In this document: positions 1 through 12,315 of the stretch, piece by piece | How the letters are laid out: each line of letters opens with the position of its first letter | How positions within the stretch are numbered: position 1 is the stretch's first letter | Source: Oscheius tipulae | Taxonomy: Eukaryota; Nematoda; Chromadorea; Rhabditida; Rhabditidae | Direction: 5' to 3' | Assembly: GCA_037178975.1 (NCBI GenBank) | Contig: JASJZH010000001.1 | Coordinates: forward strand, 6,122,501-6,186,500 | DNA length: 64,000 nt | Position numbers and translations under genes: made by a program | The notes under the pieces: generated by a model | Database searches by the model: none | What the model was told of the DNA's origin: nothing | The model's input: only the letters and a program-made list of their open reading frames with translations

Positions 1-1424
1 GGGAAAAATTGACGAGAAAATGATAGGAGAGTCTCAAGGCGGTCATTATTCGTCAAAAAATAGTAATCGGTAGACAGAGGGGGCAGGAGCAATTTGTGAT
101 ACATCGCTTGGATGACCAGAAGAACGGGAGGGCCCACACATAAATCAAGTCGACAAAGGGCACTCGTCTGTGCCAAATGGCATCTCTCTCTCTGCCTTGG
201 AAGCCAGAGCTTGGAAGGCCTTGATTTGTCGACGCCTCCCGGGAAACGGAGACGGCTTGTCAATGGGCCCTAGGGTAGATTTTCTGCCGGGAGAGACAAA
301 ATCGAAAGAAGGAAATGAACCTTAGAGGCTGACTCACACGCAACAAGAGCTAGATAGAGAGAGAGAGAGGGGGAATCTGCCCTTGCGACAGATCAATCCC
401 CAAATCAAATTTTCTTCGAGCTGCTACGTCGAAAAGCGCAGACTCTTTTTAGTCCCATTGGGGATATTATTAGGATGCCTGAGGTAGCATGAGAAATTCT
501 GAGAGTAATCGGGATTGCTATTAGTGATGTCAGATTTTCTCAGCTCCATCCCCGCTTCCGTTATCTACGCTTTCATCGCAGACTAAAAGTTATGGCTTAG
601 ACCTGATGAAGCGCAGGAAGTGGCCTGAACGAAAAGTTTTCTAAAGGTTCTAGAGTTAGTCAAGAAAGTACACCAAGGTTCGGTCAGAGATAATGTCATT
701 TTGGTACCGATTAACAGGATAGAAAAGTACACAGTTTAAGAATCAGGTACTGTCTGAGTGCTTCTTGAAAAGGGAGACAAATTGACGCAGTGACAAGAGT
801 TGCTTGCATCAATCTATAAGGATCCCAAATATGATATCCAGCCAAGGCTTCTATTCCTCTCGAAGGTCGATGAATGATTATTGCGCAATATTCCTTTTCT
901 GACTGATTTCAAAACCAGGAACCCAAATAATAAGCTAGTAAAGGTTGAAACTGATATTCAGCTGGCAGAGGAAATTTACTAAGCGCTAAAGCAGAGGATC
1001 AGTCAAGCCAGGAATATTCCAAATATCAGGTTGACTCATTCCCTATTTCAACTGGTATCTGTTTGGGTATTCAAGAGTCAGCACAAGAATAGGTAGAGGG
1101 CAAGATCTTTCATACTAGTCAAGTCCACTTCAAGAAGTTGAGATCAGCTGTATCTTCTTTCCCACCCCTAATTGGACCTATTCGCTTCAGAAGAGCGAGA
1201 GCCTCTCGAACACTCATTAGTGCCACTGCGGAAATAGTCATTGGCTCTAAGAACTAATATGTACAGGAAGGAGTCTGAGTTAGAGAGAATAGGAAAAAGC
1301 TAAGACCCTCTCCTCGCGCAATGGAGAGAACTCATCATCGGGCAGAGAGACATAAATTCTCAATGAGACGCCACTCTCTCCCGAGGACTTGTGGTCCTGA
1401 TGAATGAAAAACAGGGAAACCAAC
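1..1424. other. Gene-poor left edge
   Basis: I see no open frame with supported splice sites here. There is a short AGAGAG purine tract near 352-371. The stretch may hold intron or 3' sequence of the minus-strand gene whose exon lies at 1425-1555. Confidence 0.4.
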
Positions 1425-1555
1425 CGTAGGGCAGCTCAAAGCGGACGTCGACGAGCAGATTGTGGCCTGTAGGACCGCGAGTGCCGATTGTCTGACCGTT
1501 GCGCGTCTCGAGATCGTGGTCCATTTGGAACCATTTACCTTCGCCGGCTGAGACG
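1425..1555 (-). CDS. Orphan internal exon, unrecognised protein
   Basis: On the minus strand a strong acceptor (ctcttttcag) is followed by an open, GC-rich stretch that reads [20 protein letters not shown] and continues to [20 protein letters not shown]. It ends at a possible donor, G|GTTGGT, a donor form used by another gene in this window. Base composition and codon choice stand out from the AT-rich flanks. I do not recognise the domain with confidence. The exon starts one base before a codon, so upstream exons must exist. The two small exons near 5.6-5.7 kb on the same strand are candidates for the 5' end, but at least one linking exon has not been found. Confidence 0.45.
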
Positions 1556-4500
1556 CTGAAAAGAGATTGAATGATTTAAAAACTGTAAACTGCTAGCGTA
1601 ACCACGAGGTTATTGTTTAATCACGCAGAATACAATTAAACTAATGACTGTTTTTGATAGAAGGGTGTGCAACAAAATAAAAAAAGGAACAGGATGATCA
1701 ATATAGTGGTTTAGTGTCTGACAGGGTATGGGGATAAAATATCTGTGTCAAGAACCTGGTTCAAATAACAAGAAGAGGAAGAAACGTTCTGCCGTCTTTT
1801 CATTCCCTGACAGGGTCCCTTTAACACGGCTATTCTCTGCCCAGTTTTTCCAAGCTACACTTTTTCTGCTTCGGTATAGGATGCACAGGATCTCGTACTG
1901 CTTAATCTGTCAGACTAATGTACGAGTATATTAGAAGTGGGACAGCAAATGATTTAAGAGGTCGGAAAGAAAGTTAAAGAGACGAAGATAGGGACTTTTA
2001 ACTATAGAAGCCCTTTCGTAACAGCGGTGATTATTGTGACATTTGTGTACTTTACAATTCACGTTCTAATTGTGCTTTCTGCCGTCTAAAAAACATAGAT
2101 GATTCTATAATCGACACATATGATTTGCTCGCTATCTAGTTCTAAATGCCCAAAAGTCTGTGTGTATGTGTCTGTCGGAAGCCCTAATTGCCAATTTTTC
2201 AGTTAATTTGTGACAGCAATTACTTACTCTTTGCAAATCAAGTCAGTTTGGGAGATGCGTCTCTGGGAGAACACTGTTCCTATCACTGTAGCTCAACTGG
2301 AACAGCATCTACCTGTCACAAGCCCCAACGGAACATCAGCCAAACGTGTCAGGAACTGAGGTTATCTTTATCCCAACAATCTATCGCGTATTTTTCTCAT
2401 TATCCAAAACATGAACTCGTTAGTTCCTCGCTGCTTATTCGTATGCGAAAACTGATACCAACAGATGTTTTATGGATGACGCTCTCACACGGGAAGCGAA
2501 CCCTCACACGTTCCTGTTTGTTCTTCTGGTCCCTGCCCTTTAAAAACATACCTGTATTTGATCTCTGTCAGAGGAAGATAATGGACACCGATAAGCTTGT
2601 CCCAGAGAACGCCCTTGGACCACAACTCGAGAACCATGCCCTCGTCGATCCTGTTCGTCTCGCTTAAGTTTTTTTCTAATCAATTCACCAAAGTCTAGTC
2701 TTACAAGATGAATTCCTGCTCCCATGCTGGCTGGTTCCCTCTCACTGTAGCAGTTGTGGATTTGACGTTTTGAAGTTTGACCGTGACGTAGGTGTTGAAC
2801 TCGTCTAAAGAGACGGTTTCTTCCCCATTTCCTCTTTCCGGAGAAGGCCAAGAGTCATCTCAGGGAGAGCCGGCTAATAACAGCTCTCGGCCGGAGCAAT
2901 TTGGCCATTGGGCCCCCGAATTCAGAAAACAAAGCACTGGACACGCAAGTGACGAAAAAAGGAAATTGATGGTCAGGGGGGAGGATCGAAAAGTGGGAAA
3001 GAAGTTTATGTACGAAGGGAAGTTCAGGCAACCCACAGAAAAAGTCTCTTTACTACAAAAGTGCAATATCTTTCTGTATGTCTGTACACCGTCAGTGGCA
3101 AAGGAGGTTGAAAAAACGCAATGTCGCTGAGCCATAAATCTGAGCAACATAGGTTGGACTCCATCAATAGAAATAAGAATAGGAAATTTAAAAAAATTGC
3201 TAAGAGTCCTAGAAACACAAATTCGGAGCTCTGAGATGATATCGCTCGGCTGTGATTACTCCGATACAGCACGGGTGAGAAATGAACTGATAGGATTCAA
3301 AGATGGTAAAGATGAATTTATCCACAATAAGCGACAGTACAATGTCCTATCATACCGTAATGTCTCCCGCTCGTTCTGACCACAAATGCTTTGCCTTAGC
3401 TCATAGAAATTTAAATCCTTTCTGGTATAAAAATAGAACAGCTGACTCTTTCCCTGAATTTTCTCCCCCCTTTCAAAACTCCTCACTCCGGAAATTGACT
3501 GGCTGGCGATGGTTGGAGATGATAGACGCGTTTCTGCTCTCCCTGGGTATCCGTCATCCGTCTGTTTCCGGAGTGAAGAGATGTGTCCGATAATGGAGGC
3601 CCTAGGTTGCATACACTCCAAACATTCCCAATTATAATGAGTCTCGGAAGTGGTTCTTCAAAACATTGTTACGTTTATTTTCAACGTGAAATCAGAGCGT
3701 GTCAGGACGGAGTTAAAAAGAGAGAGACTTTACGTAGTTTCCGGTGCCTTCGGCTCTGTGGCATCCCCAAGAGCTAGTCCGATTCCGGAGAGGAAATGTC
3801 CATCTATTGGTGGGGGTCTACAGAGGACAAAAGAGCTTAGCAAGATGTAAAGAAGCTATGGCGGAATCATGGTCCGGGGTAAAGATCAGAGGAAAGGCTA
3901 AACAACTGAATTATATAAAAGGAAGTTTAATGCCTGGACGCTTGTCAGAAGGTGTTTTGGTAAACAAAGAGAGGGTCTATACGTTCTTGGAAAGTTACAA
4001 CAAGGACGAATTCATAGGGATCTTCGGGAGAATTAACAGTTTTATTTATTCTATCGGAATGATAATAGGAGTGTAAAAAATAGGTGAATCTCGGTGGTTT
4101 AGCTTAGAGCTGTTTGTCCACCCTTAAGCCAAAAATTTGAAATTGAGCTGGCTGTCAGACATGAGGGTCCCGATTCTTATTAATCGAAAGCTCGGGCAGT
4201 CATTACGATACAAATTCCTCCTTGCGTGTATACATATATCTATTAAATATATCTTTGACAGTAATCACTAGAATTTATACCCCATTCACACATTATTTAC
4301 AGTTTACTTCTCGTTGATTCATAGATTGCCCGAAGTACAGCTGTCAGAAAATGTGATTGTTTTTATGTTATGGCGAGAATGAGATTGAGAACTGGCTCTA
4401 CTTCCGTCTGTTCTTTGGCTCTGAACTACCCTAGAGGGCTCCCCTGACTCTCGTTGTCGCCGTTCGCGGTTATTGCCCGAAGGCAAGTGACAGACACAAA

Positions 4501-5596
4501 ATGAGATCAGGCCCCTTCAAAAAGAACTCGGTTGTTTTCCCCACTCCCCCTCTCGTTTTTTAATATCGTGTGAATTGAAGAATCATTTTCCCGTCGGAAT
4601 ATTGTCCTACGTAGCGCGAACTTCACCCACAAACGTATGTGTGGAGAAACTGGATACGTAGCTCCGATAAAATCCGTACATATCACCCGGAAGACTGGCA
4701 GGCCAGAATTTCATTACGGGGTGCATCCGGCGAACCAAAGCACTGGAAGAGAGGGAGTTCTGAACGGAATGAATGACGTTTTCCTTGGGTCTGCACTCTG
4801 AACTAGTCCTAAAGAATTGGGTGCAAAGATTAGAGAGGTCAAATTCTGTTGCAAGAATTACAGAAAAAAAAAATCAGCGGTGAGCGGTAGAATGTAAGGG
4901 TCGTGAAAGATGGAGCTCTGGAGGCAAAGATAGAAAAAATCTGGCTGGCTTGGCCGAATTAGCTGGTTTGGAAAAAGTATTTTTGAATAGATCGATGTTT
5001 GACCTTTGCCAGGTAATTTACATTTTACCTTAATATTAATTAAATTGATAAAGTTAATATTGGAACTTGTTTGAGAATTGTTCTGTCTCGAACCAACTAC
5101 AAACTCTCCCTCTGATCTCTTTGCCCGTTCAATAGTTTGCAGAAAAAAAACACAATTTTAAACAGTGACAGTAAACAAAAGGAAATAAATATCTAGGAAT
5201 ATACTCAAAATGTTCAACAAAAATCAAGGAATAGGAAAATGCCCCATATTCGAGTGAAATAGTCCGGCTCTAGATTTTTAATGAACTCGAAGGGAACACA
5301 AGTTCAAAAAAGCGAATTCCCTCGAGAAGACGAAGGGAAATAGTTCAATGCACTTTCGGACAGATTAGAACAGTTTAAGAAGCTACCTAATCCGCCTGAA
5401 GGTCGAAAAAGAGCGGTTATTTGACGTGTTGTTTGTGGAAAGGGAGGATATTTGAAAGTGTGGGAATAATCCGTAGGAGACAAAAAGGAGGAAATAGAGA
5501 ATATATAGCCTCGTTATTAGCCGGCTTTTTCCCTGTCTCTTGATCTCCAGCGTCCTTTTGAGCCACGAAGAGAGTTCCAGAATCACACACACTCAC
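1556..5596. other. Long stretch without supported genes
   Basis: Several open frames occur here but none has matching splice sites or recognisable protein content. If the exons at 1425-1555 and 5597-5731 belong to one minus-strand gene, most of this interval is its intron sequence. Confidence 0.35.
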
Positions 5597-5731
5597 CGAC
5601 GACGCCTTGGAGTCGAGCCTTCTTGACTGAAACAACGACAGTTAACATCGGATCTGTCTGTATCGGTAGTAGGTCCATGCAGGGACTCACTCGTCACGCA
5701 TAGCAGCGACATCTCACACCGCCTCCTCCAT
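5597..5731 (-). CDS. Putative 5' exons with 30-nt microexon
   Basis: Two small exons are suggested by splice signals on the minus strand. The first, 5720-5731, begins with an ATG directly after the acceptor ctcttttgcag, encodes MEEA, and ends at a GTGTGAG donor. The second, 5597-5626, is a 30-nt microexon between ttgtttcag and GTGAGTGTG and encodes SRRLDSKASS. The two join in frame. The ATG directly after an unpaired acceptor matches other genes in this window and suggests trans-splicing. The rest of the gene would lie to the left, possibly including 1425-1555. The evidence is splice signals only, so this could be coincidence. Confidence 0.3.
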
Positions 5732-8216
5732 CTGCAAAAGAGAGCCGAATTGAAGCTTGCGAAGGGGTGGGGACCGCGTCCGCGACACGCGACGCGATCC
5801 ACAATCCCATTTATGTGTGTGTGAGTGTGGTGTGGGGACTCCCTCCCTTCTGGTCCCGACTTAACTTTGACCTACTTCTAACTGTCCTATCCTAGAAGTT
5901 TAGAGGACGACCCCGTCGCCTCGGAGACGCATCCACCACCCCCTGTCTTTTTTTTGTGGCTGCAGCCCGCACTGTGTCAATTAAGAGCTCTTTTTTGGGG
6001 GACAGACCTTGGATTCGTTTATGAATGCGGGGAAATAATTGTGTCGTTCGAGAAGGGGAAAGTGTTTCAGCACATGTTTGTTCAATATTACGGGGAGTTG
6101 GAAACTCGAGTCGTTCTAGGTTGAGTCAAACTTGTACTTTTGGGGAAGTTAGGAGTATTTGTATTTATGCTTTGTAGAACAGTAAAAATATGATCGACTA
6201 CTTCTAAACTTGGGCGAAGTACTTATTGCAGATTGTAGGTGATCCCAGCTCATAACTTCCGATGACCTTGTTTTCAATGTTTGTAACTAAGCCCAGAAGC
6301 TAGAAACTTACTGCGGGGGCCTAAGCCTAAGCTAAGATTTAAATCGAAACTAAAAATTTTAAATTACTAGAATTGACAAAAAGTTGTTCCTGTTATGAAC
6401 TTACGAAAAACGAAAGAGTTAAACGGTCAAGAAGCAATTATCTTTTTCCTCTCGAGCCCCCATTCATTAATTTTCCGCTCGAAGTCTCATGGCTTTAACT
6501 AATTGTGTCTTTTCCTGACTCGACGCGCTCAGAGAATTCGGAATTCGGGGGAAGCACATTAGCATATGTTTTCCGGGAGGTCAGCCAACAGACACAGAAG
6601 GGATGGGCAGCTTCAATTCGGCTCTTTTTAAAAAGAAAAGAGAATAAAAGAGAAAACACAAGGAAAGTGTAAATGTATTGAAAAGGAATCCGAGAGACGA
6701 AGTAGAACCTGAAAGAAGGAAATATATATGACAGATACATGGAGAGAGTACAGAAAATAATTTAACGGTGGAAATGCCGAGGTCTTGGAACAAGGAACAA
6801 GAACTTATAGATTTATAGTTCTCCGGAGAAGTCGCCGAAGAACTTAATAACATGGTAACCTACATTGCCTCAAACCATGTGGTGCTATGAATATCAGGGA
6901 AAAGTCATGATCAACCATGTTACACGCTCACCTGCGAATTCTAGGATCTCGCGGGTGAACAGACAAGCTGCAAAATATGTCTCTAGCAAGAATGAGAAGT
7001 TTGATTTAATAGTTGGACGACTTGCAAGATGATAGCACAAAAAACCAATCTACATCGAAGGCGTTTAAAGATCGCAGCCGTATCTCTAGCACATTTAAAA
7101 AAAAAACAGCTCGTCTTTGGTCTACACTTTATTTACTGTGGAAAAGGTTTCTTAGGTTCTTGTAGCCGTAATGTATGCAAGCAAGATACAATTTATAAAA
7201 GTGGTGGTGGTTCGAACGACAGTTTTGTAGTTTCAATTTTGGGACACAGTTGTAGAGAAAAGTTTGAAGCTAGCCTGTTTATGCTGTTTTCGGCAAATCT
7301 GATAACTGAAAGAATAGTGAAATTCAGCTTCTCGATTAGTGATGTACATTTACAGCTGCTCGACAATGAGTATAAAGCTCTTTTTATATCCAGGCTACAC
7401 GTGAGGAACGTACGGATAAGAGGAGAAAGAACAGCCCTTCTAGATAGGTAATGAAGTTTGAATATATTTCGGGGGCAAACTAGAAAGATGTCTTTTACTG
7501 GGTATCACAGTTTAAGGGAAAGAGTAGGAAGTCCATCTATGATGTAAGGATCAACCCCCCTTCATCAGATCAGGACACAAAAACGAAGTCAAATTACGCT
7601 AATCGTTTCAGAAACTTCCTTCTTAGGAAGCCTTGAGCGGGAAAGAGGGATTCCCATGGCTGGTAATAGGAGAGTAAATCCTCAACGAGAGGAGGTCTCG
7701 GGTTGTTGCGAGATGAGTGAAATGGGGTATAGAGAGAAGGAGTCGAGGCTCCGGTTACAGGGACGACGAGATATAGCCTCAGGATGGAGGTGGATGTGGG
7801 TGGTGGACACGTCACTGGTCAACAAGAGGACATAAATAAGTCAGTCAGTTTTTACCTATATTGTCAAAAAATTTTCAAAAAAAAAAGTTTTGACTTTGAA
7901 AGATTAAACAGCTACCTGTCCCGTTTGTTACTTCAAGAAGTTTCACTGTTTTCTAGTCTGATCCGATCATTACAATTCAACTATCATTAGAAATTAAAGT
8001 AAAACTCAGAAAAAGATATAGCGAGTTCATTTGTCAGCCGAGTATTGCACAAAAATGCACAATGGATAAAAGATCATATTAAGAAGCTGTTACATACCGG
8101 GCTAAAAACAAATGTTATAATAAGAAGAATATATTGAGCGAACCCAAATGATACTAAATTGTAAGAAGAACTAAAAAAAATCCAAACGGAGGGAGCCGCC
8201 TGCCGAGCTATTACCC
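5732..8216. other. Intergenic stretch
   Basis: The first ~100 bp are GC-rich and sit just upstream of the putative 5' exon at 5731, so they could be promoter sequence. The remainder is AT-rich with only short unsupported open frames. Confidence 0.35.
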
Positions 8217-9269
8217 TACAGTGTGTCAAGAAAGTATAGATACCTCTGCAATTTCACCCGTTTGAATGATTCTTTACGTTTTCAAAGTTTGTGGGCATAT
8301 CAGTTCGATAGAAGACGACAGAAAACCTCCATAAAAACTTTAACATTGAGCATTTACTGTTTGGTGGCGAGATTCCAGGCGCAAACGCAAAAATCCTCTG
8401 TCAAGAAAGTATAGATACTTTCTCAAAACCCTAAGTATCTTGTTTCGAAAATGGCTAATATTGTAGACAAAAACTCAAAATGGATCCATCAATACAGCTG
8501 CATCATCCAAGCGTCAAAAAAGTTTGGTTTCGAGCACTTTGAAAAAAGTCATTTTGTACTGAAAATCGTGATTACCTCGGTCTATAATCGATTGCTCCGT
8601 GGGATTCCAAGCAATCAACTCCAAAATTTTGTGGAAGATACGTGATATTATAGGTGACAAAGGCCCAGAACTTGGTCTTGTTCAGAGGCAAAACCGTTCT
8701 GCTACAGATGTTTTATTTTTGCGGACTCGTATCAAGTCAAAATTAGTATTGAAAATGGGATCTCAATATACGAACGTGTATAGAGGGAAGGGATTTAACA
8801 TTTTGAAGAACTAAGTTCTGGGCCTTTGTCACCTATAATATCACGTATCTTCCACAAAATTTTGGAGTTGATTGCTTGGAATCCCACGGAGCAATCGATT
8901 ATAGACCGAGGTAATCACGATTTTCAGTACAAAATGACTTTTTTCAAAGTGCTCGAAACCAAACTTTTTTGACGCTTGGATGATGCAGCTGTATTGATGG
9001 ATTCATTTTGAGTTTTTGTCTACAATATTAGCCATTTTCGAAACAAGATACTTAGGGTTTTGAGAAAGTATCTATACTTTCTTGACAGAGGATTTTTGCG
9101 TTTGCGCCTGGAATCTCGCCACCAAACAGTAAATGCTCAATGTTAAAGTTTTTATGGAGGTTTTCTGTCGTCTTCTATCGAACTGATATGCCCACAAACT
9201 TTGAAAACGTAAAGAATCATTCAAACGGGTGAAATTGCAGAGGTATCTATACTTTCTTGACACACTGTA
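8217..9269. mobile_element. Foldback MITE, Tc1/mariner-like, IR/DR ends
   Basis: The element is a long inverted repeat. The left arm (8217-8673) and right arm (8813-9269) are each 457 bp and are reverse complements, with a single mismatch seen (position 8483 against its partner near 9003). A 139-bp unique loop separates them. The outermost bases are TA on both sides, consistent with a duplicated TA target, followed by CAGTGTGTCAAG. The motif TCAAGAAAGTATAGATAC occurs twice in each arm, about 175 bp apart (8226-8243 and 8401-8418). This resembles the IR/DR transposase-binding arrangement of some Tc1/mariner elements. No transposase frame is present, so it is non-autonomous. The near identity of the arms implies a recent insertion or gene conversion. 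Confidence 0.9.
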
Positions 9270-12200
9270 TGATTGTACAAAAACAGGGCTCGTCATTTCT
9301 GGCCAATGGTTTTTCGGAGTTGCATCGATTTAAGTGAAACGCTTTACTCTCTTGTGACTCAAATATGCTCATACGACAAAACATGACTAGTGCAGAAAAG
9401 TTTGGCTACGGATCCATTGACTGTAAGCAATGGCAGTTTCTGAAATGGCTGCTGTAAGGATAGAGTGAAATCAGTAAATTTTGAGGAAATGTGAGAGATA
9501 TTATGTGAAAATGGGATGAAATTATAATGGGATCTAGAGCAAATATTTGGGTATTGGAAGAGAGAAATAGGGAGAGAAGAACGCGTCAATCACATGCGCC
9601 GGGAGGATGAAACGCGAGAACTGCCTTCGAGGTCCTGAGCAATTAGGAAGTGAGTCAAAAGGAGTCTTTTCTCTTCTCTCTTGAGAACATACGTGTCAAG
9701 CCGGTCAGGACACTCGCAAATGCATAGAAATTAACCGACGTATACGCTTTTCGATGTGTCCGCCGAGCGGAAGAATTGTAGTCAGTAGGAGAGAGCACCT
9801 GCACTCTTCCCTCTCCACGTCCTGTCTTCCGCCTCATTTTCAGGACATAATTTGGGAGCTGTAACCGAATGAGTGACAAGCCTTTTCCATCCAATATGAC
9901 GTCTAACCGATTCTTGTCGGAAGTCGTCGCTTTTCGCTTAGGGTAAGCCCTCACTGTACAGGAAAACAAATCGCATTTCCCAGTTTTGAAATCATTTACT
10001 CCGACGGCTTCGCCGTCCTTTTGCCTTCAGCTTGCATTGGCGGCTGAGCCGCTTCGTATTATGAAAAGAGTCCCAGTGGCTTCACTGGGACAAAAACGAA
10101 GTTCTACAGCGCATTCAAAGTTGACTTGTCATTCAATATTGGCAATAACTTTTTCTGAACAACATAACTTCTGGACATCATAATTTGCTCCCCCTGCTAT
10201 CTCCATATGAAAGATCTTAAAATCTACTTTTACAAAACAGGCATAAACAATCCTGCCAAAATTTATGAACTGGGAATTTAAAATCCGACTTTGCTGCATA
10301 TTAACAAACTGTATATAGTTGAAAGTTGACATTTCGAGTTTAACTGTATACTAAACGTTGCAGGAGATTGAAACTCTGAAAAGTAATCTGAGTCCCAAAA
10401 TGTTGGGTGAGCTGTACGAGTACTTAGCATTCTACTCCAAGTGAAAATGACTATTATTTCTTTGCACTAAAAGTAATAGCAACTCTCCCACATGGAGTTT
10501 GAAAAAAGGGGCCTTTTTGAAACTCTCAGGAGGGTTGGCGTAAGAGACTTCCATCCCGAGCTTGACATTAAAAAGTTCCTATGACTTCTTGTCAGCTTCG
10601 AGCCAAAAGTCAGATCATTTACAGAAAGAACAGGTAGTTTAGGAGCCTTTGATTGACACGAACTCCGTGAGAGCATTACTCGACTTTTCGTAATAGCCCG
10701 TCCAGATGTGATTTAGCTCAAAAAGGGAGAGAAGTAATAAGGTAAAGGCTTAAACGGGTAGGCTCTCCCGGACAGCCATCAATCAGGCGTTCTCGCGAGA
10801 GTGTTTCGGTCTGGCGTGGCGAACGGCAGCACCGACGTCCCCCAGGGGGACCTCTCAGTGAGCAAAAAGTCTCGAAGAGAGACGGGCATTTATGACGATG
10901 ATGGCCCAAAAGGCAGAAGACTAAACGGGTGGGGACCGTTGCTGGGTGCACTATGAATACGGAAGAGCTGTAGATTTTTAGGGCTTTAGACATTCTGAAC
11001 CTCAAGTTCCAAAGGGAACGTGCAAAAATACCATGTAGTACGATTATGTTTCTTTTTAAAAGACTACTGCCTGCTAAGTATCGCGGATTCGCCGATTCAT
11101 TCACGCCAGAAGGTACAGGTCGCAAGAAGAAAGCTCCCTTTAAATAAAGTTGCCGAGATGATAAGTCGAACAACAGGTTCACCGACTATAGATTATCCGA
11201 ACAACTTGTTCGAAAATACTAGATAGATTGAAAAATCTGTACGTATTGACTGCAGACACCATGTCTCGGACAGCAATTGGTGGGAAAGAAGTCTGAGAAT
11301 AGCGTGAGAGAGCTGCTACAAAGTACAAGTGGCTATTAGGTCCAGTCGCGCCCACCCTGAGTTTTAAATTGTGGCGGCTGTTAAGACGTCTAAATAATTC
11401 GTCATGTTTGAACTCGTGCCTCTCTTCTCTTCCCCACCAAAACAAAAAGCTACTGAATGATTCAGTGTGTGAGAAGACGTCCCTACATCAATATACGGTA
11501 AGGGATGAGGTCTTGAAGTGGCGGAGTCTGCCTTCTATTAGGGGGCTCTGACGGACTCGAGGTGCTTCGGGTAATTGCCTTGGCCACAACAGCCGCAGGA
11601 GAAGATGATTGTAGAGGCGGGAGAGGAGAAGAATATGTCGAAAAAGAGACGAAGGGAATTCCCGAGTTTAGATGATGGACGAGCAGCTCAGAAAGCAGTC
11701 GACCATCTAATTCGGGACGGGGAGACGCCTCGTTCCCCTCTCCGACATTTGATTGTGTCAAAGGTGGCCGTGGAAAATCTGATTTCGGCAACTGGCACAA
11801 CGTGGGACAGAGGGCATGAGGAGGTCTTGTTAGAGTATTGAATTGTAAGGAAAGTTGAGGTCTATTCACAGTGGGAGCATATATTGAGGTAAAATCGTTT
11901 ATTACAGACTAGGGAAGCGTTTTCATTTAAAAAAAAAAATTACAGTATATGTTTAGATGTAAGTGTGCGCGATTCTTGGTAAAATACTGCATGTGGTCGA
12001 ATTTTTTTTCAGAATACAGATAAATAAGCGTCGTCAATCTTCAAACAACCACGGAAAACATAAACTGGGAAAGGAATCGGTACAAGTAGCCAGAAATGAG
12101 TCGAGTACATGCCGAGAAAAACAAAAAATTGGGGTTTTCTTGTTAATCGGCAGCCTTCAATCTTCAAAACAGAAAGACTAGTCAGTGCCCAGGTCTTAAT

Positions 12201-12315
12201 TTCATTTTCTTGTCACCGGATTTTAGACAGTGGCCTTCTTCTTCGGCATGGTGGTGTTCTTATTCGGCTCGTTCTCACTGCCATCACCCTTCTTACCGTT
12301 ACCTTTTTTTTCAGC
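9270..12315. other. Gene-poor interval with short hairpins
   Basis: No gene can be supported. Three perfect hairpins lie within 90 bp: 10003-10017 (GACGGC-TTC-GCCGTC), 10040-10052 (GCGGC-TGA-GCCGC) and 10070-10091 (GTCCCAGTG-GCTT-CACTGGGAC). Another is at 10837-10851 (GTCCCC-CAG-GGGGAC). Open frames at 9655-9969 and 11483-11869 lack recognisable content. Confidence 0.4.

Noticed and set aside
2188-2667. 159-codon plus-strand open frame
   Set aside because: Composition and residues look random, with no splice support or recognisable domain; long chance frames of this size are expected in 64 kb.
9655-9969. 104-codon minus-strand frame with RAYPKRKATTSDKN segment
   Set aside because: It has a possible acceptor and donor but no neighbouring exons and no recognisable family.
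11483-11869. Opposing open frames on both strands
   Set aside because: Both strands are open because of composition; neither shows splice sites or domain content.
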